Program-made: the position numbers and the translations under genes
The notes under the pieces: model-generated
Told to the model about the DNA's origin: nothing
Databases searched by the model: none
The model's input: the letters and a program-made list of their open reading frames with translations, nothing else
Part shown: positions 14,236-23,057 of the stretch, piece by piece
Position numbering within the stretch: position 1 is the stretch's first letter
Layout of the letters: each line of letters starts with the position of its first letter
Assembly: GCA_034430595.1 (NCBI GenBank)
Contig: DAOUEL010000086.1
Location: 1 to 58,443 of the forward strand
Direction: 5' to 3'
Source of the DNA: E44-bin32 sp034430595
GTDB taxonomy: Bacteria > Chloroflexota > Anaerolineae > Anaerolineales > E44-bin32
DNA length: 58,443 nucleotides

Positions 14236-15768
14236 TTAGTTTGGGTTAACCCAGGTCTCAAAGAGTGGAGTCAGATCGCAGGAGCAGGTTTGCTCGGCCA
14301 GGCGTTCGAACTCGTCCGGCGTGCCAAAGTCCCAACGGTACTGCTCCACGTAGTGTTTGAGAAAATGCTGGAAAGCTGCCTCCCCCATTCTGTCAGCCAG
14401 TGCTTCGATAAAAAGTGGTCCGCGTCCGTAAACGATGGCCCCGTATTCGACGTCTGTATAATCGGCAGAAGGCAGACCAATCGGGATGGGATCACGATCA
14501 ACCCGATCCCAGCGTGAGAGCCAGGACGAACGGAATTGGTCATAGCCCTCCTGCCCGTAGCGATCTTTAAAGTAGAGCCCTGTCACGTACTGGACGAGTG
14601 CTTCGTCCAGCCAGGGAGCCTCGATCTGGTCATTCCCGATCAAGTTGTAGAACCACTGGTGGGCGACCTCGTGAACGACAGTGCCCTCCAGGTAGGCGGA
14701 ACCCGGCAACTCGCCAATCGCAGCTTGTGGGTCGAACATTCGATCGGTCAGTGCGATGACCCCTGGATACTCCATGCCCAGGGCCTGCATCGGTGTAGCG
14801 AAGAGTTCCAGCTCCGAATAAGGGTACGGCGAAAGCAGCCTCTCAAAAAAGCGCAAGGCATTCGCTGAGATCTCGGTTACCTGGTGGGCGGTATCAGACC
14901 AGTCAGGCTCAGCGTAGCTGATGATCCTGGTTCCCTCCACTATGCCCGAATCGCTGGCCAGGTCACGTGCCCCAGCCAGGTACATATCACGCGCCGGGCC
15001 GTTGGCAATGAGGATGACCTGTTCTGTACCCTGGATCGCACGCTGAAGCTGGCTCCCGGAGGAGAATAATATCAGGTCCTGGGGTACTCGTAACCTTAGC
15101 AAGTAGTAGCTGGCTGGCTGATGCGTGAGATCACCGAATGGCGGGGGAACTTCCAGGGACCAGCCAGAATCCGTCAAAGCCGGGATCATGGGGTGGAATT
15201 CTTGCAAGAGCAGGATGCCGTCATGATAACCAAAGAGACCGTAGTTGCCTTCCATCGTCTGCGGCAGCTTGAGGTCGAAGGCGAGTTTGAGAACCAGTGC
15301 CTGCCCGGGCGGCAGGGGCTTGGGCAGTGAAACCCCAAGTACGCTATCACCAGAGCTTATTGTGCTCTCGCAAGGTTGGTCATCGATCCGGATCTCCGAG
15401 ACGGTTATTCGGCCTCCCGTGAGGTTCGGAAATAGACGCAGGTAGAGCGTTTCCAGCGGTCGAGGCAGCGGATTGTAGAAGCGAGCCGCCTGCCGACCGC
15501 TCAGGCTGAGCATGTCATCTGCCAGAACGATGTCAAGGTGATAAACGGTTGCGGAGTTGAGCGGGGCATTCCTGGTCGGTTCGTCCTCGGCCAGGCTTGC
15601 ATCGAATATTTCGAAGTCATCCCAGGCGTGAGCGAATGGATCAGCAACCTCTGCTGCCAGGGGCGGCAGGTCGGGCTGGTCTGGCGATTTATTCTGAGCC
15701 CCAGTTAGCTGGCAGGCGCTTAGCGAGGCGGCAAGAATCAGTGACCATGCGTATGCCCGGATAGCCAT
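14236..15768 (-). CDS. M1-family metallopeptidase, lipoprotein
   Basis: A 510-residue zinc metallopeptidase of the M1 (aminopeptidase N-like) family. The signal peptide ends in a lipobox (LSAC), placing the enzyme on the outside of the membrane. The N-terminal beta domain runs to about 260, followed by the catalytic domain with zinc motif HEVAHQWFYN and, 18 residues on, the third ligand Glu in PWLDEALVQY. GMEYPGVIAL stands in for the usual GAMEN region, so substrate binding may differ from true aminopeptidases. The start at 15768 has GGGGAGG four bases upstream; an earlier ATG would spoil the signal peptide. It presumably trims extracellular peptides. Confidence 0.9.
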   Translation of the reverse strand: MAIRAYAWSLILAASLSACQLTGAQNKSPDQPDLPPLAAEVADPFAHAWDDFEIFDASLAEDEPTRNAPLNSATVYHLDIVLADDMLSLSGRQAARFYNPLPRPLETLYLRLFPNLTGGRITVSEIRIDDQPCESTISSGDSVLGVSLPKPLPPGQALVLKLAFDLKLPQTMEGNYGLFGYHDGILLLQEFHPMIPALTDSGWSLEVPPPFGDLTHQPASYYLLRLRVPQDLILFSSGSQLQRAIQGTEQVILIANGPARDMYLAGARDLASDSGIVEGTRIISYAEPDWSDTAHQVTEISANALRFFERLLSPYPYSELELFATPMQALGMEYPGVIALTDRMFDPQAAIGELPGSAYLEGTVVHEVAHQWFYNLIGNDQIEAPWLDEALVQYVTGLYFKDRYGQEGYDQFRSSWLSRWDRVDRDPIPIGLPSADYTDVEYGAIVYGRGPLFIEALADRMGEAAFQHFLKHYVEQYRWDFGTPDEFERLAEQTCSCDLTPLFETWVNPN

Positions 15769-15940
15769 TTTGCCTCCCCAGGTTGAATGCAAGCTTACTC
15801 AATTTGGCTACCTTATGTACGCATAAAGGGGGGGAATTGTTCAGGAGCTCCCGGGACGGCAGCTTGCGCTGGATGTGATCGGATCCTGGAACGATATCCG
15901 TTCAGTCATTCACTGTGCCCATGCTCACCGTTATTTGCTC

Positions 15941-16543
15941 TCAGCGTTGAACCCAGGCCTCGATCCCCTGGGACATCACGAGCAGCCAGAATCGGTTTCC
16001 GGCATCCTGGAAGGTGAGCGCCGCCTGCCAGAATTTTGCCGCAGCTGAAACCTTGTACAGTGCGTTGCCAGTGCTGCAGAAGGTTTCAACGTCATCCAAA
16101 GCCTCGGTCCATGAGTCGCCGCTTTTTAAAACAAGTTCATGGATTCGTTCGGCCTTTACCGGTACCTGGATAGAGTTAACACTGGCAACGATGTTCTTCA
16201 TTACCCCGTTGTCGGCAGCCAGGCGGCCGTCACAGAGAACCTCATCGCTCCCGTCCTGCGAGGCTTCGAGGATCGCTCCATCGCGGTTGAGCAGTATGCC
16301 GGCATCGGACATCAGCGGCTGCATGGCATTTGCATAGATGATCAAGGCTTGCAGCTCGCTGCTCGAAGGGAGTTCGGCGGGTGTACTGACGAGCGGCAAC
16401 GGCGTCGGTACGCTGGTATAGGTTGCCTGCGCAGGTCCGTTTCCACCCGTATCACCGGTCGCCGACCCCGCCCCACGGCCGCAGGCGAGCGTGACCGCTG
16501 CCAGGGCAAGAATAGCGAGGGCTATCTGCGATCTCTTCTTCAT
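15941..16543 (-). CDS. Hypothetical lipoprotein
   Basis: A 200-residue protein with a clear lipoprotein signal peptide (MKKRSQIALAILALAAVTLAC, with the lipobox Cys near residue 21). A Gly/Ala/Thr/Pro-rich linker follows to about 55, then a mostly helical domain with no motif I recognise. Two cysteines in the mature domain (CDGRLAADN and ETFCSTGN) could form a disulfide. It is likely anchored outside the cytoplasmic membrane. It lies between the M1 peptidase and a giant sensor kinase on the same strand with 84- and 172-base gaps. It could be an accessory or sensor protein, but nothing in the sequence assigns a role. Confidence 0.75.
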   Translation of the reverse strand: MKKRSQIALAILALAAVTLACGRGAGSATGDTGGNGPAQATYTSVPTPLPLVSTPAELPSSSELQALIIYANAMQPLMSDAGILLNRDGAILEASQDGSDEVLCDGRLAADNGVMKNIVASVNSIQVPVKAERIHELVLKSGDSWTEALDDVETFCSTGNALYKVSAAAKFWQAALTFQDAGNRFWLLVMSQGIEAWVQR

Positions 16544-16627
16544 TGGCAGGAATGCTCCCTGTGATTGCTGTGTGAGTATCTTCGAAAGAAATACAACGCT
16601 GCACGCCTGGAAGTTGCGCCCGTCTAC

Positions 16628-19600
16628 TCAGTTGCCAGCTTCACGGTCAGCGGGCTCAAGCATATCCCGGACCGCCATGGCGAGAAGATCCGATGTCAGT
16701 GGTTTTTGCAGCCAGGCGACACGCTCACGGTCGAGCAATTCGCGCGTATGACGGCCCAGAGGGTATCCCGTCATCAAGATCATCTTCAGGTGGGGATAAT
16801 CCTGTTTGACGGCATAGTACAGATCACGCCCGCCCATGTTTGGCATTACCAGGTCGCTCAAGACCAGGTCGAGATGCTGGCCGGAATTTGTAATCGTACG
16901 TAGAGCCTCCTGGCCATCCGTCACGGCCAGTACGTGATAACCGAGGGATTCGAGGATCTCGGATACCGCCGCGCGCGTCGCTTCATCATCCTCGACGACC
17001 AGGATTGTCTCACCAGTTCCGTTGTACGAGGCGCGAGCATCTGGTGGAGCAGGCGCAGCTTCCATTTCCTGCACTGCCGGGAGATAGATTGTGAAGCGAG
17101 TTCCCTCGCCAACCACACTCTGTGCGTCGATAAAGCCATCGTGCTGCTTGATGATGCCATAGACCTGCGCCAGGCCGAGCCCCGTCCCCTGTCCAGCGGG
17201 TTTGGTGGTGAAGAATGGCTCAAAAATGTGAGGCATGACATCGTCCGAGATGCCCTCCCCGGTATCGACCACATCGATTCGGATCCATTGTTCAGCGTCC
17301 ATTCCGGGAAACGGAGTGGAAGCCAGATCAATACGCTGCTGGGAGAGCTCAAACCGCAGCTGGCCGCCGTTCGGCATCGCATCGCGCGCATTCAGGGCCA
17401 GGTTTAGGATAACCTGCTGTATGCGGGTCGGATCGGCGTCAACGACGAACGTGGTGCGGGCATCCGTTTCGAAGGAGATCTGCACGCTTTCGGGAAGGGT
17501 TCTTGAGAGCAGGCTCTCGAGTTCCTCGAAAAACGGCACCAGGTCAATCGCATGCCGTTCCATCACCGAGCGCCGGCTGAAATCGAGGACCTGGGCGGTG
17601 AGATTGGCGCCGCGCTTTGCCTGGCTGAAGATCGTGTTCAGTCGTTCGCTCTCCTTCTCGGAGAGCGATGGATTGCTGAGCATCAACTCGGCGTAGAGCA
17701 GGATCGTTCCGAGAATGTTGTTAAAGTCATGGGCGATGCCAGCCGCGAGCTGACCGACGGCGGCTAATCGCGACTGCAGCTGCGCTCGTTCCTGCGCCAG
17801 GCGTGCTTCGGTCATGTTGCGAACGACGGCCAGCATCACGGTCTTGTTGCCTAACGTGCGAGTCCGGGCGGAAATTTCAACAGGAAGCGAGCTTCCATCG
17901 GATCGGCGATGGGTGCTTTCGACCACCAGTTCGGTCACCCCGGCCGCTTGCATTTCATCCGGCAGGATCGACGCTCGGCCGTCGAGCTCTAACTTGGAAA
18001 AGCTCAAGCCCAACAGCTGCTCCCGCTGGTAGGCGTACATTTCACAGGCGCGGGAGTTGGCATCCAGGATTTGGTGGTCAAGGCCCACAACCAGAATCGC
18101 ATCCTGGACCCCTTCGAAGATCTCGCGATAATTTGCTTCGGATTGGCGCAGGGCTTCGTCCTGGGTCTTACGGCTGATAGCTGATGTAAGCGAGGAGGCG
18201 ATCACCCTCATACGCGTCAGATCGGATTTCGAGAAAGGTTGACTGCGTCCCATGATCATCAGGCCAAGCGCCTGACCTTCTGAAACCAGTGGGACAAGGG
18301 TGATCGCCTGGAGCGGGATTCGGTTGAAAATATAAGGGACAAGCTTCGTGAGCAGTGCGGATCGAATAGCTTTCGGTATCTCACCGACCTCGACAATCTT
18401 CTGAATCAGCTGGTTGCACTCGTTCCCGTCGTTGAACACCAGGGGTTCTTTTGCGGTGAGTGCGCTTGCCAGCATGCTGCCTTCGTCACAGCGCAATCGG
18501 TGATGGAGCAATGGCTTGCCGATTACTCTGACGAGTTCTGATGATAATTCATCTGGGAATCCGATATTTTGAGCGTCAAGGTATCGACCATCTTCGGTCA
18601 GGAGATAGGTTGTGGCACCCATCGAGTTAAAAAGTCTCTTTGTCGAGTCAGACAGCAGCTCGAGGATCGACTTTAAATCCGCTCCACGGTTGATCGCATC
18701 GTTCAGCTCGTTGAGCAATTTCAGGTCGTCTGCCTGCTGCTGAATGCGTCGTTCGGAAATCCTGCGATCGGTGATATCCTGCTTGATGGCGATGAAATGG
18801 GTCATCTCGCCTTCAGGGCCCATAACCGGAGTGATGGTTTGACCCTCGTAGTAGACCGTCCCATCTTTTCGACGGTTGATCAAATCTCCCTGCCAGGTTT
18901 CCCCCGAAAGGATGGTGTTCCACAGGTCTTCATAGAAGGCGGGAGATTGCTCACCAGATTTCAAGATGCGTAAATTGCCCCCGACGACCTCGCTGCTCTC
19001 GTATCCGGTTAGTTGGACAAAGGCGTGATTGACCCATTCGATATTTCCCGCACGGTCAGTGATGACAATCGCATTGGCGGCGGATTCGAGCGCAGCAACG
19101 AGCAGCGAGATGCGGCCTTCCGCCTTGCGCCGCTCTTCCAGCTCACGCTGGATCTCGCCATAGAGGCGTGCGTGTTCGATCGAGGCGGCAATCTGGTCGA
19201 CCAATGTCTCCATGACAATCGAATCGTGTTCATCGAAGGCATTCACCCGGTCGGATTGAATATCGAGCACGCCAAGAACTCGCCCGCCTACATGAATCGG
19301 AATTGCTAGCTCAGAGCGGCTGTTGACGACATCCGGGTAGCGGTTGATGTAGCGTGCGTCCTTTGAGACATCAGGGACGAGGATAGTTTCGTTCAACTCG
19401 ACCGCTGCTCCGACGATGCCCTCGCCAAGTTCTAAATTGTGGTCCGGGGCGAAGAGGTTCACATACCTTCCGGCGCGGGCCCGCATCTGGAGATCGTTTT
19501 GCTCTGGATCCAGGATGAAAACTCCAACGTGGTGGTAATCGAAACTTGACTGGACCAACTCCACCGTACGGGTAAGAACGCTGTCCATATCCAGGACAGA

Positions 19601-20605
19601 TGTGATCTTCTGGCTTATCTCGTTCAGCATGCGCAGTTCGGCTACGCGGCGTGCCTGAGCATCTTCGGCTCGCTTCCGATCGGTGACGTCGGTTACGATG
19701 CCAAGGATTGCAGTCTGACCCTCATAGTTGATCAAGCGGGTGGCATGGATGGCGTTCAGCCGTCGGCCTTCCTTAGTCAGCAAGACCGATTCGTAGGGCG
19801 CTATTTCCTGGCCCTGCCCGTGCAGTTTGAAACGAGCGGCTATCTCCTTGCGGGATTCAGGTACGATCAAATCCAAAAACTGGAAATCTGGCGAGCAGTA
19901 CTCCTGGCGTGAGTAGCCCATGATTTCCTCACAGGCTTTATTGACGTAAACGATCTTTCCACCCTGATTGATGAAAATCATATTGGGCGATTTTTCGGCT
20001 AAATTACGAAACTTCTCCTCAGACTCGCGCAGCGCCTCCTCGGCCTGCTTGCGTTCAGTAATATCACGGCCAACACCCTGGAACTCGATAACCTTGCCAT
20101 TCTCATCGCAGATTACGCGATCCCGCCATTGGAGCCAGAGGATCTCCCCATCCGGTTTCACAAGTTTATTTTCGGTTGTCACGATGGGCGATTCGGGAGT
20201 CAACCCACTGCGGATCTGGTCGAGATGATCAGCGTTCTCTGCCGTCATGAAATCTCGATGAGACTTCCCGATCATCTTTTCCGGGCGAGTGTTGTGCAGC
20301 CGGGCATAGGATTCATTTACGAAGGTGATCGTTCCGTCCGGGGCATAACGGTTGATGAACTCTGTCTGATCCTCAACAATCGCCCTATAGCGCGCATCAG
20401 AGGTAGCACTGCGCTGCTGATCTTCCGCTTCATCCAGGTCGCGTATCTGGTTCATCCTTTGATCTTTGCCGGGCCCTGCATCGCTTAGCCGATCGATCTC
20501 GGATGCTAGCCGATCCAGGAACTCCTGCCAGGCCATATCTGTAGGTGCCTCTTTTCGGTTGAGGCCGAATTGCTCGAGCTGTGTGGTCAGCCAATCTCTT
20601 TTCAT
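16628..20605 (-). CDS. Giant cytoplasmic hybrid histidine kinase (PAS/GAF array with receiver)
   Basis: A 1325-residue hybrid kinase without membrane segments. Approximate order: coiled N-terminus 1-65, PAS 70-190 (YRAIVEDQTEFINRYAPDG), PAS 190-310 (SPNMIFINQGGKIVYVN), GAF 320-480, PAS 495-610, GAF 630-800, PAS 810-930, HisKA with phosphoacceptor His959 in GIAHDFNN, ATPase with N-box NLALNARDAMPNGG, and a C-terminal receiver with Asp1251 in LSDLVMPNMGG. The receiver suggests an internal phosphorelay or regulation of kinase activity. The first two PAS units are close paralogues of those in the kinase at 27432. The ATG lacks a strong ribosome site. Signals cannot be read from sequence. Confidence 0.93.
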   Translation of the reverse strand: MKRDWLTTQLEQFGLNRKEAPTDMAWQEFLDRLASEIDRLSDAGPGKDQRMNQIRDLDEAEDQQRSATSDARYRAIVEDQTEFINRYAPDGTITFVNESYARLHNTRPEKMIGKSHRDFMTAENADHLDQIRSGLTPESPIVTTENKLVKPDGEILWLQWRDRVICDENGKVIEFQGVGRDITERKQAEEALRESEEKFRNLAEKSPNMIFINQGGKIVYVNKACEEIMGYSRQEYCSPDFQFLDLIVPESRKEIAARFKLHGQGQEIAPYESVLLTKEGRRLNAIHATRLINYEGQTAILGIVTDVTDRKRAEDAQARRVAELRMLNEISQKITSVLDMDSVLTRTVELVQSSFDYHHVGVFILDPEQNDLQMRARAGRYVNLFAPDHNLELGEGIVGAAVELNETILVPDVSKDARYINRYPDVVNSRSELAIPIHVGGRVLGVLDIQSDRVNAFDEHDSIVMETLVDQIAASIEHARLYGEIQRELEERRKAEGRISLLVAALESAANAIVITDRAGNIEWVNHAFVQLTGYESSEVVGGNLRILKSGEQSPAFYEDLWNTILSGETWQGDLINRRKDGTVYYEGQTITPVMGPEGEMTHFIAIKQDITDRRISERRIQQQADDLKLLNELNDAINRGADLKSILELLSDSTKRLFNSMGATTYLLTEDGRYLDAQNIGFPDELSSELVRVIGKPLLHHRLRCDEGSMLASALTAKEPLVFNDGNECNQLIQKIVEVGEIPKAIRSALLTKLVPYIFNRIPLQAITLVPLVSEGQALGLMIMGRSQPFSKSDLTRMRVIASSLTSAISRKTQDEALRQSEANYREIFEGVQDAILVVGLDHQILDANSRACEMYAYQREQLLGLSFSKLELDGRASILPDEMQAAGVTELVVESTHRRSDGSSLPVEISARTRTLGNKTVMLAVVRNMTEARLAQERAQLQSRLAAVGQLAAGIAHDFNNILGTILLYAELMLSNPSLSEKESERLNTIFSQAKRGANLTAQVLDFSRRSVMERHAIDLVPFFEELESLLSRTLPESVQISFETDARTTFVVDADPTRIQQVILNLALNARDAMPNGGQLRFELSQQRIDLASTPFPGMDAEQWIRIDVVDTGEGISDDVMPHIFEPFFTTKPAGQGTGLGLAQVYGIIKQHDGFIDAQSVVGEGTRFTIYLPAVQEMEAAPAPPDARASYNGTGETILVVEDDEATRAAVSEILESLGYHVLAVTDGQEALRTITNSGQHLDLVLSDLVMPNMGGRDLYYAVKQDYPHLKMILMTGYPLGRHTRELLDRERVAWLQKPLTSDLLAMAVRDMLEPADREAGN

Positions 20606-20711
20606 CGATATGTACTCGCTTCGATCCGGCTACATTCGCCCCTAAAGGAGGATCTTCGATCCCGGATATGCAGGTGTGTAATAAAAACATTCCCCAAGCC
20701 GGGCGGAATGC

Positions 20712-20921
20712 TCATTTCACACCACCCGCGGCGTTGAAACCGGACCGGCTTTGCTCCAGATAGCGCTCGAGCATTTCGAAAGAATAGCGGCGGTGTCCGC
20801 CCGGGGTACGGAAGGGGTCGATCTGACCTTTCTGCTCCATGCGGTAGAGCGTGTTCAGGCTGATACGTAGATATTGAGCAGCTTCGCGCGCCGTTAGAAG
20901 ATGCGAACTTGAACGGTCCAT
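20712..20921 (-). CDS. Small HTH DNA-binding protein (excisionase/BldC-like)
   Basis: A 69-residue protein that is essentially one MerR-type winged helix-turn-helix: LLTAREAAQYLRISLNTLYRMEQKGQIDPFRTPGGHRRY, followed by a short helix FEMLERYLEQ. This matches the helix_turn_helix/excisionase group to which BldC regulators belong. No integrase or phage gene is nearby, so a regulatory role is more likely than excision. It lies upstream of the giant kinase on the same strand, 106 bases away. Inverted and direct copies of a TGGTAAGGA-like motif occur within 100 bases upstream and are candidate sites for it. Confidence 0.85.
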   Translation of the reverse strand: MDRSSSHLLTAREAAQYLRISLNTLYRMEQKGQIDPFRTPGGHRRYSFEMLERYLEQSRSGFNAAGGVK

Positions 20922-20953
20922 TCCGATATTTACTCTTCTTCTAAAATCTGACC

Positions 20954-21029
20954 TTTCCTTACCATTTCAACAACAGCATACGAATCAGCTTTGGCGTTGT
21001 TTGGTGGGGTTTGGTAAGGATTGGGTAAG
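20954..21029. repeat. Inverted and direct GGTAAG repeats between the HTH gene and the LCP gene
   Basis: TCCTTACCA (20956-20964) is the exact reverse complement of TGGTAAGGA (21012-21020). A further TTGGGTAAG (21021-21029) follows directly in tandem. Several TTTGG units lie between them. This divergent intergenic spot is a likely operator region for the small HTH protein whose gene starts at 20921. Confidence 0.5.
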
Positions 21030-21154
21030 TTTGATTGAACTTTGGCTGTTTCAGCATAGCTCGAATTCTCGCAGGCGCGTTGAATCCGTAAGCTCAATGT
21101 AAGGTGTCAGCTTGGAGGCGTCTCGATCGGGGTCAGGTGGTAGAATTCGCGCCT

Positions 21155-22075
21155 ATGTCGGATCCATTCGAACACCAGATTGACGGGTGGAATGGCTTGA
21201 TCCAGTCCCCTGGATTGGATGAAACACAGCCAATCGTATCCAGACGGCCGCGCCGAAGGCGTGCGGGGTTCCGCAGATTGATCGTCCTGGGATTCCTGCT
21301 CGGGGTGCTGATCTATGCAGGGTTGACCTGGCCGTCCCGTTTCAACCTGCTCATCCTGGGAATTGATCGTACCCCGCCCGGCACTGCTCTCGGCCGCAGC
21401 GATACCATGATCTTGTCAACTTTCCTTCCCGGCAAACCCTATGTCGGTGTGCTATCCATCCCGCGCGATCTGTGGGTGTCCATTCCCGGTTATGGGATGA
21501 ACAGGATTAACGCCGCGCACTTCTTCGCCGAAAACGACCAGCAAGGGTCAGGGCCACCCCTGGCGGAGGAGACTGTGCGAACGAACTTCGGTGTCGCGGT
21601 GGATGCCTACGTACGGATTCAGTTTGACGGTTTGCGGAAATTCGTAGACTCGCTCGGAGGAGTACCGATCGAGCTCGAGGTTGCCGTCGGAGTGCTGACC
21701 CCAGGTGAGCACTTGCTGAACGGGGAAATGGCATTAGCCTTTCTTCGCAGTCGTGAGGGGAGCGATGATTTCTTCCGTATGCAGCATGGACAGCAGTTCA
21801 TCCGTGCTGTCCTGGAGCGCCTGCGCCAACCAGCGGTATGGCCGCGCATTCCTCTGGCTCTGGTAGAACTGATCGGATCGCTGGATAGCGATGTGCCGCT
21901 CTGGCAATGGCCTCGTCTTGGGTTTGCGCTTCTGCGTGTCGGTGCAAATGGCCTTGACGGCCGCATCATCAATCGCACGATGGCAACCGGATTTGTGACC
22001 GAGGGTGGAGCCCAGGTGCTCGCTCCTGCCTGGGACCAGATCAATCCTGTTTTGTTGGAGATGTTCGGTCAGTAA
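21155..22075 (+). CDS. LytR-CpsA-Psr (LCP) family protein
   Basis: A 306-residue protein with an Arg-rich cytoplasmic start, one membrane segment at about 42-58 (LIVLGFLLGVLIYAGL), and an extracytoplasmic LCP domain: FNLLILGIDRTPP, LGRSDTMILST, VGVLSIPRDLWVSIPG, RINAAHFF, YVRIQFDGLRKFVDSLGGV and LAFLRSREG. LCP enzymes transfer glycopolymers from lipid carriers to the cell wall, using conserved Arg and Asp residues seen here. ATG 21155 is chosen because TGGTAGAAT, an extended -10 element, lies 8 bases upstream, suggesting a leaderless message. A GTG at 21104 would add 17 residues. It is divergent from the small HTH gene. Confidence 0.88.
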   Translation: MSDPFEHQIDGWNGLIQSPGLDETQPIVSRRPRRRRAGFRRLIVLGFLLGVLIYAGLTWPSRFNLLILGIDRTPPGTALGRSDTMILSTFLPGKPYVGVLSIPRDLWVSIPGYGMNRINAAHFFAENDQQGSGPPLAEETVRTNFGVAVDAYVRIQFDGLRKFVDSLGGVPIELEVAVGVLTPGEHLLNGEMALAFLRSREGSDDFFRMQHGQQFIRAVLERLRQPAVWPRIPLALVELIGSLDSDVPLWQWPRLGFALLRVGANGLDGRIINRTMATGFVTEGGAQVLAPAWDQINPVLLEMFGQ

Positions 22076-22138
22076 AGGTCCGATAAAGCCCGACCTATGT
22101 TCACAATTCTTGACCCTGGCTTCAGTGGGAGTATGGTC

Positions 22139-22888
22139 TCAGCGAGAAGCCAGTTCACCCAGGAAGTCGAGTGTAGCCTGCACAACCTGCCGCTGTTGCT
22201 CTTCACGGGAGATCGTAGCTTGCATATCACCGGCCTGGATTCCGTAGTCTCCAAATTGTGCGTGATTTCCCCCTTCGATTTCGAGGTAGGTCGCCTCCTT
22301 GGGGAGGCGCGGTTTTGCTGCAAGTACTTTCTCAGGTGTCGATAACCCATCCCGTGAGCCGTAAATGGAAAGAACAGGCAGGTCTGAAGCGGAGAGATCA
22401 TCGCTTTCAGCTGAGTAGGCTCCCCAGAGCACCAGACCGGCGAGGTCAGAAGGGTGTTCAGCGGCGAAATGCGCTGCCATCGCGCCCCCGAGCGAATGTC
22501 CGCCCAGAGCCCAGTGTTTAATCTCAGGGAAGGCTGCCTGGACCTGGAGGGCGCGTTCAGAACCGAGCACGGCGAGATTTAACGGCATCGGTACGATCAC
22601 GACCAGGAAATGCCCCTCTGCAATCTCTCTTGCCAGTGGCGCATAGGCCGCTGGTTCAACCCTGCCTCCCGGGTACAGGATCAGACCGATTTCAAGATAC
22701 CCATCCAGCGGTCTGAAGACGAGCCACTCATCCTCTTCGACATGCACGTATTGATCGGATTGAAGCGCGGCCTGAGCCGAATCCAAAGCTCCCGCCGGGG
22801 TTTCAGACCAGACCAAAAAGCCGGCCACGAGCAGCAGCAGGAGTGCTGCCAGGATAAAAAGGGTGGTTCGCAGGCGTCGGAATTTCAT
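22139..22888 (-). CDS. Membrane-anchored alpha/beta hydrolase
   Basis: A 249-residue hydrolase with an N-terminal membrane anchor or uncleaved signal (TTLFILAALLLLLVAGFLVW). The alpha/beta fold follows: GLILYPGGRVEPAAYAPLAR, the nucleophile elbow GGHSLGGAMA (Ser about 153), the acid region LPVLSIYGSRDGL and the catalytic His region GGNHAQFGDYG. The extracytoplasmic location and the PF12695-like layout suggest an esterase or lipase-like enzyme of unknown substrate. AAGGAG lies five bases before the ATG. It is convergent with the LCP gene, 63 bases apart, with no clear terminator between them. Confidence 0.85.
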   Translation of the reverse strand: MKFRRLRTTLFILAALLLLLVAGFLVWSETPAGALDSAQAALQSDQYVHVEEDEWLVFRPLDGYLEIGLILYPGGRVEPAAYAPLAREIAEGHFLVVIVPMPLNLAVLGSERALQVQAAFPEIKHWALGGHSLGGAMAAHFAAEHPSDLAGLVLWGAYSAESDDLSASDLPVLSIYGSRDGLSTPEKVLAAKPRLPKEATYLEIEGGNHAQFGDYGIQAGDMQATISREEQQRQVVQATLDFLGELASR

Positions 22889-23057
22889 GGATGCTCCTTG
22901 CGCGAAATAGCAGGGTCAAGTTATCGAGTTAAAGCTGTACCGGGAAGTATACCGTCCTGCTTAAAAAGATCTCTCTTGCATTCCACTTGTGCTTGCTGGA
23001 CAATGCATCGTAACGAATGAACCATCTTCACGATCCTATATTCGGAGGCTCCCCCAA

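Noticed and set aside
20712..20921. Phage excisionase as evidence of a mobile element
   Set aside because: The HTH matches excisionase-type domains, but no integrase, attachment repeats or phage genes are present.
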